Positions 1-6,162 of a stretch of DNA of 11,285 nt are shown here, piece by piece (positions within the stretch are counted from its first letter, which is position 1; each line of letters starts with the position of its first letter). The notes below the pieces were generated by a model that did no database searches, was not told the origin of the DNA, and saw only the letters and a program-made list of their open reading frames with translations. The stretch lies in assembly GCA_011390085.1 (NCBI GenBank), contig JAABTB010000041.1, positions 1 to 11,285 on the forward strand, given 5' to 3'. The stretch is from Desulfobacula sp. GTDB lineage: Bacteria > Desulfobacterota > Desulfobacteria > Desulfobacterales > Desulfobacteraceae. A program made the translations under genes and the position numbers.

Positions 1-198
1 TAATCATTTTTATCCGTTGTAGGTCCACCGAAAAAAAATAATGCTCGTCCGCCATAGGATCCCTCTGATTCCAATAACCATTTCACCTGTTTCAAATTCC
101 TTTCTTCTATACTATAAATTCCTTGGAAATTAAAGGGTGCCTTGGGCTTCAAGGGTGATTATATTAATGGTAAATAAGGACCAAAGGATTCAACCCAT
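1..198. other. AT-rich flank, possible partial or degenerate reading frame on the minus strand
   Basis: Positions 1-180 are about 36% GC by hand count, against about 50% in the adjacent gene. All plus-strand frames stop within the first 57 bases. On the minus strand one frame is open from position 158 to the left edge (52 codons after a TAA at 161-159). Its translation looks protein-like: it contains 'SIEERNLKQVKWLLESEG' followed by 'SYGGRALFFFGGPTTDKND'. The frame has no ATG; the only plausible start is a TTG near 151 with no clear ribosome site. It may be the 5' part of a minus-strand gene leaving the window, a decayed or horizontally acquired remnant, or chance. I do not recognise a family. 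The right end serves as leader for the downstream gene; TATACT (108-113) and TATATT (160-165) are -10-like hexamers without convincing -35 partners. Confidence 0.3.
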
Positions 199-1353
199 AT
201 GATTTATCTTGACAACGGGGCCACATCATTTCCCAAGCCGGAAGGGGTTTATACCTTCATGGACCGGTTTTTCAGAAAAAACGGGGTCAGTCCCGGACGC
301 TCCGGTTACGATCTTTCCATAGAAACGGGCAATGTCATTGAGAATGCAAGAAAGGCCCTGACCCGGTATTTTAACGGGAAGGACCCGAAACGGCTTATTT
401 TTTCACTCAATTCCACCGATGCCCTGAACCTTGCCATTGCAGGCCTCTTAAGGCCGGGGGACCATGCCGTGACCACCATGATCGAACACAATGCCGTATT
501 GCGGCCTCTATACCACGCCTCCGTTTACCATCATGTGGATGTGGATTATATCCCCTTTGACGGAAAAGGCTTTGTGGACCCGGATGATTTTATATCAAGG
601 TTTAAAAAAAATACAAAGCTGGTGGTGGTCAATCACGGCTCCAATGTCATCGGAACCCTACAGCCGATCCGGGAAATTGGGAAACTCTGCCGGGAGAGGG
701 GGATCATCTTTCTGGTGGATGCTTCCCAGACCGCCGGCAAAATCCCCATTGACATTGAGGCCATGAATGTGGATGTCATCGCTTTTACCGGCCACAAATC
801 CCTGATGGGTCCCCCCGGGGTCGGCGGTTTGTATGTCCGGGAGAATGTGGTCATCCGGCACAGCCGGGCCGGCGGAACCGGTGTCGATTCTGCCCTTCGC
901 CACCATCTTGAAGAATATCCCTACCGGCTTGAATACGGCACATTGAATACCATCGGCATCGCCGGTCTTTATGCCGGTCTGAACTGGGTTCTGGAACAGG
1001 GAATCCAGAAGATTCACGGCCATGAAATGAATCTGACAAAAAAACTGCGGGACGGGTTAAACGGTATGGATAAGGTCGTCACCTATTGCGCCCATGATCT
1101 GACGGATCATATCGGCATCCTGAGTTTTAATATCAAAGGATTTGAAGCCGTCAACACCGGAACCCTCCTGGATGGAGACTATGATATTGCCTGCCGGACC
1201 GGTCTTCACTGCGCCCCCCTGGTCCATGAACACCTGGGCACGGACAAGATCGGCGGAACCGTCCGGATGGGATTCGGCCCGTTTAATACCGAGGCCCATG
1301 TAGATGCCGTCCTGGATGCCGTCCAAGAGATTGCCTCCAGGTATGCAACATAG
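199..1353 (+). CDS. Cysteine desulfurase family protein (class V PLP aminotransferase, EF2568-like)
   Basis: This 384-aa soluble PLP enzyme of the NifS/SufS fold probably removes sulfur or selenium from (seleno)cysteine. The N-terminus 'MIYLDNGATSFPKP' is typical of the family. Visible active-site residues are His97 (IEHNAV, stacks on PLP), Asp174 (VDASQT, pyridine nitrogen), Lys200 (FTGHKSLMGPPG, Schiff base), Cys338 (CRTGLHCAP, catalytic sulfur acceptor) and Arg356 (GTVRMGFG, substrate carboxylate). The short spacing of Cys338 in RxGxHCAP fits group II (SufS/CsdA-like) enzymes and, from family knowledge, the TIGR01977 subfamily sometimes found with selenium-dependent molybdenum hydroxylases. 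The ATG is preceded by AAAGGA (183-188) at a rather long 10-nt spacing, but the N-terminus aligns at this Met. A purine nucleoside phosphorylase gene follows after 55 nt and is probably co-transcribed. No SufU/IscU scaffold is in view, so the physiological sulfur acceptor is unknown. Confidence 0.93.
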   Translation: MIYLDNGATSFPKPEGVYTFMDRFFRKNGVSPGRSGYDLSIETGNVIENARKALTRYFNGKDPKRLIFSLNSTDALNLAIAGLLRPGDHAVTTMIEHNAVLRPLYHASVYHHVDVDYIPFDGKGFVDPDDFISRFKKNTKLVVVNHGSNVIGTLQPIREIGKLCRERGIIFLVDASQTAGKIPIDIEAMNVDVIAFTGHKSLMGPPGVGGLYVRENVVIRHSRAGGTGVDSALRHHLEEYPYRLEYGTLNTIGIAGLYAGLNWVLEQGIQKIHGHEMNLTKKLRDGLNGMDKVVTYCAHDLTDHIGILSFNIKGFEAVNTGTLLDGDYDIACRTGLHCAPLVHEHLGTDKIGGTVRMGFGPFNTEAHVDAVLDAVQEIASRYAT

Positions 1354-1408
1354 CCCCGGCCTTAAATTATCGTTCCCTTTGAATTTAAAACCTGGTAAAG
1401 GATGTACC

Positions 1409-2245
1409 ATGAAGACCGACAGAAAACATGCGATTGAAACAGCCGAATTTTTAAAACCCTATATCACAAAAGCCCCCCTCATCGGATTGTTGACCGGAAC
1501 AGGGCTTTCCGACACCCTTGACGACCTTGACCCTTTAGCGAGTTTCAATTATTCGGAACTGCCGAATTTTCCGGTATCCACGGTGGAAAGCCATAAAGGA
1601 AAACTCATTTACGGCACCCTTTCCGGCAGGCCTCTTTTAATGATGCAGGGCAGATTTCATCTGTATGAAGGATATTCGCCCGAAGAGGTCACCTTCCCCA
1701 TACGGGTCATGCAGGAACTGGGAGTAAGGACCCTGATATTAACCAATGCCGCCGGGGGAATCAATCTGAATTTCTCCGCCGGAGACATCATGATCATCCG
1801 GGATCATATCAATCTTACCGGAAAGAACCCGCTTGCAGGCCCCAATGAAGCGGACTGGGGCCTAAGATTCCCGGATATGAGCCGGGTATATGACCCTAAC
1901 CTCATGGATCTTGTCCGAAACATCGCTTTGCAATGCCGGATCCCTGTTCAGACCGGGGTCTATGTCGGTCTTTCGGGCCCGAGCCTGGAAACCCCTGCGG
2001 AAACCCGGTTCTTAAAACTCATCGGGGCTGATGCCGTCGGGTTTTCAACGGTTATGGAAGCCATTGCAGGCATTCATGCGGGGATGAAAATTCTTGGGAT
2101 TTCCCTGATCACCAATATCAATGATCCGGACAAACCCATGGAAACCACCTTGGAATCCGTGCTGAAAACGGCTGAAACCTCATTAAAACCGCTTAAGAGG
2201 CTTTTGACCGATGTGATCTCATCCCTTTGGACCGAACCGGTTTAA
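1409..2245 (+). CDS. Purine nucleoside phosphorylase, trimeric class (inosine/guanosine type)
   Basis: This 278-aa cytosolic enzyme would split purine nucleosides with phosphate to give free base and ribose-1-phosphate (purine salvage). The length fits the trimeric PNP family. Motifs in order: GTGLS (30-34, phosphate loop, usually GSGLG), SHKGKLIYG (61-69), GRFHLYEGYS (81-90, near-invariant), TNAAGGIN (112-119), GPSLETPAE (190-198, with the base-contacting Glu), GFSTVMEAI (211-219, usually GMSTVPE) and SLITNIND (232-239; Asn236 corresponds to the Asn that selects 6-oxopurines). The start is the ATG at 1409, with AAAGGA at 1397-1402 spaced 6 nt. The frame stays open 35 codons further upstream, but that part overlaps the desulfurase and lacks family similarity. 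The Thr, Phe and Met substitutions are slightly off consensus, so exact substrate range is uncertain; a 5'-methylthioadenosine phosphorylase is less likely given Asn236. The stop shares a TTAA with the convergent kinase. Confidence 0.9.
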   Translation: MKTDRKHAIETAEFLKPYITKAPLIGLLTGTGLSDTLDDLDPLASFNYSELPNFPVSTVESHKGKLIYGTLSGRPLLMMQGRFHLYEGYSPEEVTFPIRVMQELGVRTLILTNAAGGINLNFSAGDIMIIRDHINLTGKNPLAGPNEADWGLRFPDMSRVYDPNLMDLVRNIALQCRIPVQTGVYVGLSGPSLETPAETRFLKLIGADAVGFSTVMEAIAGIHAGMKILGISLITNINDPDKPMETTLESVLKTAETSLKPLKRLLTDVISSLWTEPV

Positions 2246-4530
2246 CGGTTATCAAGAATATTCCGGATCAGATGGGACGCGTCCTTTATGGCCACCGGCT
2301 TATGTAAAAAGCCTTTTATCCCTTTAAGCCTGTATTTTTCTTTATTGATCTGCTCCCCATAACCGGTACAGAGAATAATCGGTATTCCAGGTCTGATTTC
2401 AGTTATCTTTTCAGCCAATTGATCCCCTGTGAGGTTCGGCATGGTCAAATCCGTGATGACAAGGTCAAAGGCTTTTGGGGATTGTCTGAACTCCAGAAGG
2501 GCCTCCGGACCTTTCTGATGGCAGGTCACATGGTAACCGAGTTTTTCCAGCAGATATTGTTCCATGAAGGCCACTCGTTGATCGTCGTCCACCAGAAGAA
2601 TTCTTTCATTTCCTTTTACAAAAAGGGGTTCCTCTTTTTTCTGATCCTCGGGCCGGAGATCACCGGTATAAGACGGCAGATAGATTTCAAAACAGGCGCC
2701 TTCCCCTTCTTTTGATTTGACGGTGATATGGCCGTTATGGGACCGGATAATGCCGTGAACCACTGAAAGGCCTATGCCTGAACCCTTACCTTCTTTTTTG
2801 GTTGTAAAAAAAGGATCAAATATTTTTCCCTGGTTAGACAGAGGAATGCCGTGACCCGTATCTGAAAATTTAAGATAACTATAGATTCCCGGTTTCAAGG
2901 GGTAGACCTCATTTTCGTCCTTGATGACAATTTCATCCAGGACCACATCCAGAACCCCTCCGGTTTCTTCCATGGCATGGTAGGCATTGGAAATCAGATT
3001 CATGACAACCTGATGGGCCTGGATCGGGTCCACCATGAGAAGAGAACAGTTTTCATTTATCTTTTCCCTGATGGTAATGGTGGCCGGGACAAAAGACCTT
3101 GCCAAAGCCAGGGCATCCCGGACAAACACATGGGGTTGTAAGAGTTTAAATTCATTTTCTCTCTGGCGTGAAAAGGTCAGTATCTGATTGATAAGGCCTT
3201 TGGCATATATGGCACAGTCATGAATAATCTGAAGATGTTCTTTTTTCTGGGTCCCGGTAGCATCGGTTTCCATCAGGAGCATTTCCGTATACCCGGCAAT
3301 AGGGGTCAGGATATTATTAAAATCATGGGCGATACCTTTGGACAGGGTTCCGATAGCTTCCATTTTCTGGGCCTGAACCAATTGCTTTTCGAGCACTTTT
3401 CTTTCTGAAATGTCGATGGCCATGGCACGAAATTCAAGAATCTTTCCATCCTTGTCCCGGACGGCATCCAGGGAAATACTGACCCAGACTTCCTGACCGT
3501 TTTTATTCCTGAATTTCATTTCAACATCCCTGACAGGCCTTCCCTGTTCAAGCATCTGCCTTACGTCCTGGGGCGTGATGATTCCGGCGCCGGTATCTAC
3601 GTACAATTCCCGGGCAGGGTGGCCGATGAGATCTTTTTTTGAATAGCCGGTTAGCTTTAAGGAATTGTTATTGCATTTGGTGACATTCCCCTGAAAATCC
3701 ATGGAAAAATAGGCGATGGGCGCATTCTCATAAAGATCCCGGTATCTTTTTTCATTTTCCACAAGGTCAAAGGATGTCCTTCTCAGTTGTTTTTCTTTTT
3801 TCCATAATAAATGAGCCCCCTTTTTCCCCTTGAGTCTGCCCAATGCGGCAAGGGAGGCAATTTCAACCCATTCAATGAGAATATTAAATTTTGCCTTCAG
3901 CTCCGCTTCCCTCACAAACCTTAATTCCACAAGATCCATGAGATCCTGATCCGTGGTATTGACCACCATGATGCCGTAATCCGGGATATAGATGGAAACA
4001 TAATTTTTAGCCTGAAAATGTTTGACGATGTTCAGATCCACCCGGACCTGGATTTCGGGCTTGCTGATGGCCGTGCCGTTATAACTGTAAAACGGGATAC
4101 AGGCATACTGTTCATCTATTTTGTAAATATTGCCTGAGATATCAGGGCTGAAAAGAATACTGACCCCTTTTCGATAATAATCGGTACAGGTTCGGAGCAT
4201 ATAGGAAATAATGCCGTCATTGTCCCGGCGCTCACCTGTTTTTGAATCCTGTTTATAGAAATATACCGGGCTTAATTTTTTCAGGGTGACGATTTTGGTC
4301 CCAAAGAGCTTCAGGACCTTTCCCTGTATCCCTCTGCCGTCAAAGATATCCATGACGCCGCGATCCCAGTCACTTGTGGGGAGAAATCTGTCTTTTGAAG
4401 CGTTTGTACCGTATAATATGCCGACCTGCTCGGCCGAAAGAAGATCAAGGGTTATTTTCAATAGTTTTTTTAAGGGGTCCCCTTTTTTGAAAAAATCTCT
4501 TTCGATATGGTCCATATTGAATGGTGTCAA
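2242..4530 (-). CDS. Soluble hybrid sensor histidine kinase: GAF-like sensor, PAS, kinase, receiver
   Basis: This 762-aa cytoplasmic hybrid kinase has no membrane segment. Residues about 20-215 form a divergent sensor, possibly GAF-like (LLKITLDLLSAEQVGILYGT; ACIPFYSYNG at 143-152). A PAS domain spans about 260-378 (ENAPIAYFSMD through AMAIDISERK). The kinase core has the H-box GIAHDFNN with phospho-acceptor His402, N-box NLISNAYHAM (511-520), G1 box DTGHG (557-561), F-box FDPFFTTK (571-578) and G2 box GKGSGIGLSVV (581-591). The C-terminal receiver (about 642-760) has acidic residues Asp648-650, phospho-acceptor Asp694 (VITDLTMP), Thr722 and Lys744 (HKPV). No output domain is present, so a separate phosphotransfer protein or regulator must receive the signal. 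The furthest start is a TTG at 4530 with GAGAG nine nt upstream; the ATG at 4515 is an alternative with no ribosome site. A promoter-like element lies about 40 nt upstream. Partner and ligand are unknown. Confidence 0.9.
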   Translation of the reverse strand: MTPFNMDHIERDFFKKGDPLKKLLKITLDLLSAEQVGILYGTNASKDRFLPTSDWDRGVMDIFDGRGIQGKVLKLFGTKIVTLKKLSPVYFYKQDSKTGERRDNDGIISYMLRTCTDYYRKGVSILFSPDISGNIYKIDEQYACIPFYSYNGTAISKPEIQVRVDLNIVKHFQAKNYVSIYIPDYGIMVVNTTDQDLMDLVELRFVREAELKAKFNILIEWVEIASLAALGRLKGKKGAHLLWKKEKQLRRTSFDLVENEKRYRDLYENAPIAYFSMDFQGNVTKCNNNSLKLTGYSKKDLIGHPARELYVDTGAGIITPQDVRQMLEQGRPVRDVEMKFRNKNGQEVWVSISLDAVRDKDGKILEFRAMAIDISERKVLEKQLVQAQKMEAIGTLSKGIAHDFNNILTPIAGYTEMLLMETDATGTQKKEHLQIIHDCAIYAKGLINQILTFSRQRENEFKLLQPHVFVRDALALARSFVPATITIREKINENCSLLMVDPIQAHQVVMNLISNAYHAMEETGGVLDVVLDEIVIKDENEVYPLKPGIYSYLKFSDTGHGIPLSNQGKIFDPFFTTKKEGKGSGIGLSVVHGIIRSHNGHITVKSKEGEGACFEIYLPSYTGDLRPEDQKKEEPLFVKGNERILLVDDDQRVAFMEQYLLEKLGYHVTCHQKGPEALLEFRQSPKAFDLVITDLTMPNLTGDQLAEKITEIRPGIPIILCTGYGEQINKEKYRLKGIKGFLHKPVAIKDASHLIRNILDNR

Positions 4531-4576
4531 AATTTTACGCTCTCAAAAAAAAGAAATGCCCTGAATCGATGATGGT

Positions 4577-4605
4577 AATAGACCAGAAAAACCCCTAGGG
4601 GTCAA
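4577..4605 (-). promoter_or_regulatory. Candidate sigma-70 promoter of the first hybrid kinase
   Basis: On the minus strand, TTGACC (4605-4600, 5/6 match to -35) is followed after 17 nt by TCTATT (4582-4577, 4/6 match to -10). The predicted start of transcription near 4570 leaves a leader of roughly 40 nt before the TTG start at 4530. The spacer contains the 12-bp palindrome at 4591-4602. The sequence match is direct; function is inferred. Confidence 0.4.
4591..4602. repeat. Perfect 12-bp palindrome ACCCCTAGGGGT, candidate operator
   Basis: ACCCCTAGGGGT is its own reverse complement. It lies in the divergent intergenic region, overlapping the putative -35 and spacer of the minus-strand kinase promoter and about 150 bp upstream of the DHH gene. 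That position suits a dimeric regulator. As a hairpin it would have only a 4-bp stem, so an RNA role is less likely. Confidence 0.4.
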
Positions 4606-4663
4606 GCACAAAAAGGTGAAACCGGTCTTCATTCAGGTTTTATGGAAAACAGAAGCACAAAAA
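4604..4663. repeat. Two direct copies of AAGCACAAAAA
   Basis: The 11-mer AAGCACAAAAA occurs at 4604-4614 and again at 4653-4663, 49 nt start to start. The first copy abuts the palindrome at 4591-4602 and the -35 of the minus-strand kinase promoter. It could be a pair of binding sites upstream of that promoter, though A-rich repeats also arise by chance in intergenic DNA. Confidence 0.3.
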
Positions 4664-4688
4664 ATTGTCGGGCCTTGTAAGAACCATC

Positions 4689-4717
4689 TTGAAAACTCGG
4701 GCTGAATCATCTATCAA
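4689..4717 (+). promoter_or_regulatory. Candidate promoter of the DHH phosphoesterase gene
   Basis: TTGAAA (4689-4694) and TATCAA (4712-4717) are separated by 17 nt, each matching four of six consensus bases. TATGAT at 4723-4728 is a better -10 hexamer but has no recognisable -35 at the right distance. Either would give a leader of about 20-30 nt before the ATG at 4753. Confidence 0.3.
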
Positions 4718-4752
4718 TAGGCTATGATTAATTTTATAACAAAGAGAACCCT

Positions 4753-5652
4753 ATGAGAATTGTGACAAGGCCTGATTTTGACGGAATCGTGTGTGCCGTG
4801 CTGTTGAGAAGAGCGGAAAACATTGATACGGATATTTACTGGGTCGAACCCCATGAAGTCCAGGCCGGCAAAGCCGATATTTTAAAGGGGGATATCATTT
4901 GCAACCTTCCCTATGTAAAGGGCTGTGAATTATGGTTTGACCACCATATTTCCAACAAGGCCCCGGAGTCTGTGAAGGGCGCCTTTGAAATTGCACCATC
5001 GGCAGCCGGGTTGGTCTACCGATATTATCGGGCCAAGGGAAAACTCGATAACCACTATGATGAACTGGTTCTGAATACCGACATTATTGATGCCGCCGCT
5101 CTGGATCAGGACCAGGTGAGATACCCGGAAAAATATCCCTATATTCTTTTGTCCATGACCATCAAAAACCAGGCCTATGAAGACCGGGCCTATTGGAACC
5201 TCCTGGTAGATCTTTTAATGGACTCTCCCATCCAAAGCATCCTTGAGGTCCCGGAGGTCAAAATCCGGTGCCATGCCGTGGTAAGGGAAAATGCCGCTTA
5301 TGAAAGCCGGTTGATTACCCATACAAAAATACGGCACAATATCTCCGTGACGGATTTCAGATCCCTTGATCCGGTTCCCGAGGGCAACCGGTTTTTGACC
5401 TATACTCTTTTCCCGGAAAGTATGGCCAGTGTAAAAATCCGGTTTGCCGGGCCTGACCAGAAACAGGTTCAGATCAGCATCGGCCGCAGCATTTTCAACA
5501 AAGGCAGCCGGGTCAACATCGGAAAGCTGCTGGCCCGGTTCGGCGGCGGAGGTCATGCCGGGGCCGGGGGCTGCACCCTCAGCGCGGAAACGGCAGACCC
5601 AAAAATTGAGCAGATCCTTGAAGTCCTGTATCAAAATCCGGAAGACATTTAG
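4753..5652 (+). CDS. DHH/DHHA1 family phosphoesterase (exopolyphosphatase-related)
   Basis: This 299-aa soluble protein has the DHH metal-dependent phosphoesterase fold (as in RecJ, NrnA and PPX1-type enzymes). Motif I is RPDFDG (Asp8 and Asp10 as metal ligands), the signature DHH is at 63-65 (LWFDHHIS), a motif IV-like region is NTDIIDAA (Asp110, Asp113), and the C-terminal DHHA1 substrate domain ends in GGGGHAGAGG (264-273). At the expected place of motif II (IICNLPY) an Asn (51) stands where many DHH enzymes have a metal-binding Asp. It lacks the CBS and nucleotidyltransferase parts of larger family members. Substrate is uncertain: polyphosphate, oligoribonucleotide, pAp or a cyclic dinucleotide product are all possible. 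The ATG at 4753 has AAAGAG about 7 nt upstream. Its TAG stop overlaps the stop of the convergent thiamine-binding gene by 4 bp. The kinase diverges upstream, so regulation may be shared. Confidence 0.87.
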   Translation: MRIVTRPDFDGIVCAVLLRRAENIDTDIYWVEPHEVQAGKADILKGDIICNLPYVKGCELWFDHHISNKAPESVKGAFEIAPSAAGLVYRYYRAKGKLDNHYDELVLNTDIIDAAALDQDQVRYPEKYPYILLSMTIKNQAYEDRAYWNLLVDLLMDSPIQSILEVPEVKIRCHAVVRENAAYESRLITHTKIRHNISVTDFRSLDPVPEGNRFLTYTLFPESMASVKIRFAGPDQKQVQISIGRSIFNKGSRVNIGKLLARFGGGGHAGAGGCTLSAETADPKIEQILEVLYQNPEDI

Positions 5653-5945
5653 AGCTTGGCCCGTACGCTGGCCACCTTTTCCGCCATGGTCTGTCCCCTG
5701 TCGATTCTTGTACCGGCCTTGATGGTCGTGGTGATCCGGGGGGCGCCCATGGCATGAATTCTTTCATGACATTCTTTAACCACGGCAAAGACCTGGTCCC
5801 AGTCCCCTTCGATATTGGTTCCATAGGCATGAAGTTCCGAGGAAAGTCCGGCCGCCTGTATGATTTCATGGCAGACCGCCACATATTTTGAAACCGACAG
5901 GCCCACTCCCATGGGAACCACACACAGATCAATGATGACGTTCAT
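5649..5945 (-). CDS. MTH1187 family thiamine-binding protein (DUF77)
   Basis: This 98-aa protein matches the small ferredoxin-like-fold MTH1187/YqgV family (Pfam Thiamine_BP). Conserved stretches are MGVGLSVSKYVA (12-23), AYGTNIEGDWDQV (40-52; many members have MGT here, with Tyr instead of Met in this one), KECHERIHAMG (57-67) and ITTTIKAGTRIDRG (71-84). Relatives are named thiamine-binding from structure and from the paralogue YkoF; the cellular role is poorly defined. The start at 5945 is fixed by the family N-terminus 'MNVIIDL' and by the Shine-Dalgarno AAGGAGGT just upstream. The frame continues to 6029, but those 28 residues look non-coding. No thiamine biosynthesis or transport gene is in the window, and I see no TPP riboswitch in the leader. 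It converges on the DHH gene with a 4-bp overlap. Confidence 0.85.
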   Translation of the reverse strand: MNVIIDLCVVPMGVGLSVSKYVAVCHEIIQAAGLSSELHAYGTNIEGDWDQVFAVVKECHERIHAMGAPRITTTIKAGTRIDRGQTMAEKVASVRAKL

Positions 5946-5950
5946 GTTAA

Positions 5951-5958
5951 ACCTCCTT
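5951..5958 (-). promoter_or_regulatory. Near-ideal Shine-Dalgarno of the thiamine-binding protein gene
   Basis: The minus strand reads AAGGAGGT, followed by TTAAC and the ATG at 5945-5943. This is the full anti-16S complement at good spacing and the strongest ribosome site in the window. It decides the start against the upstream Met at 6029. Confidence 0.85.
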
Positions 5959-5976
5959 CTCTTACGGGTTGGATGG

Positions 5977-6005
5977 AGTTTATCCAAATCCGGACCCGGA
6001 TGCAA
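5977..6005 (-). promoter_or_regulatory. Candidate promoter of the thiamine-binding protein gene with overlapping inverted repeats
   Basis: The minus strand has TTGCAT (6005-6000) and TAAACT (5982-5977) separated by 17 nt; the -35 is weak and the -10 is 4/6. Two inverted repeats overlap it: ATCCGG-AC-CCGGAT at 5988-6001 in the spacer, and TTGGAT (5969-5974) with ATCCAA (5982-5987) across the -10 and expected start site. ATCCGG is common in the coding DNA here, which weakens the first repeat. Confidence 0.33.
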
Positions 6006-6094
6006 GCCTCTTGCTCCAGGGTCTTTCATCGCCTTGCCAAAATCCGGTATCCGGCAGGATTACAAGAAGGTCCATGGAATTCATTCCCTAATGA

Positions 6095-6123
6095 TTGACA
6101 AAATCCTCCCGGCTTTTTAATAT
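6095..6123 (+). promoter_or_regulatory. Candidate sigma-70 promoter of the NAD synthetase-kinase transcript
   Basis: A perfect -35 consensus TTGACA (6095-6100) is followed after exactly 17 nt by TAATAT (6118-6123, 4/6). Transcription would start near 6130, giving a leader of about 33 nt before the ATG at 6163. This is the best -35 in the window. Confidence 0.5.
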
Positions 6124-6162
6124 CAGCCAAAACCCAACAATATTAATTTTTCAGGATGCAAC

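Noticed and set aside
1304-1408. Upstream extension of the phosphorylase frame
   Set aside because: It overlaps the desulfurase end, lacks PNP similarity, and the ATG at 1409 has a well-spaced ribosome site and gives the usual family length.
4591-4602. Palindrome as an intrinsic terminator
   Set aside because: On the minus strand it is followed by a T-run, but the stem is only 4 bp with a 4-nt loop and no gene is being transcribed into it from upstream.
5946-6029. Longer form of the thiamine-binding protein starting at 6029
   Set aside because: The extra residues are Pro/Arg-rich and unlike the family, and they run through the strong Shine-Dalgarno and putative promoter.
5988-6060. Repeated ATCCGG hexamers as a dedicated regulatory repeat
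   Set aside because: ATCCGG is frequent throughout the coding DNA (Ile-Arg codons and others), so clustering in this gap is weak evidence by itself.
5946-6162. TPP riboswitch or other structured leader RNA
   Set aside because: I looked for the conserved CUGAGA and downstream THI-box features on both strands and did not find them.
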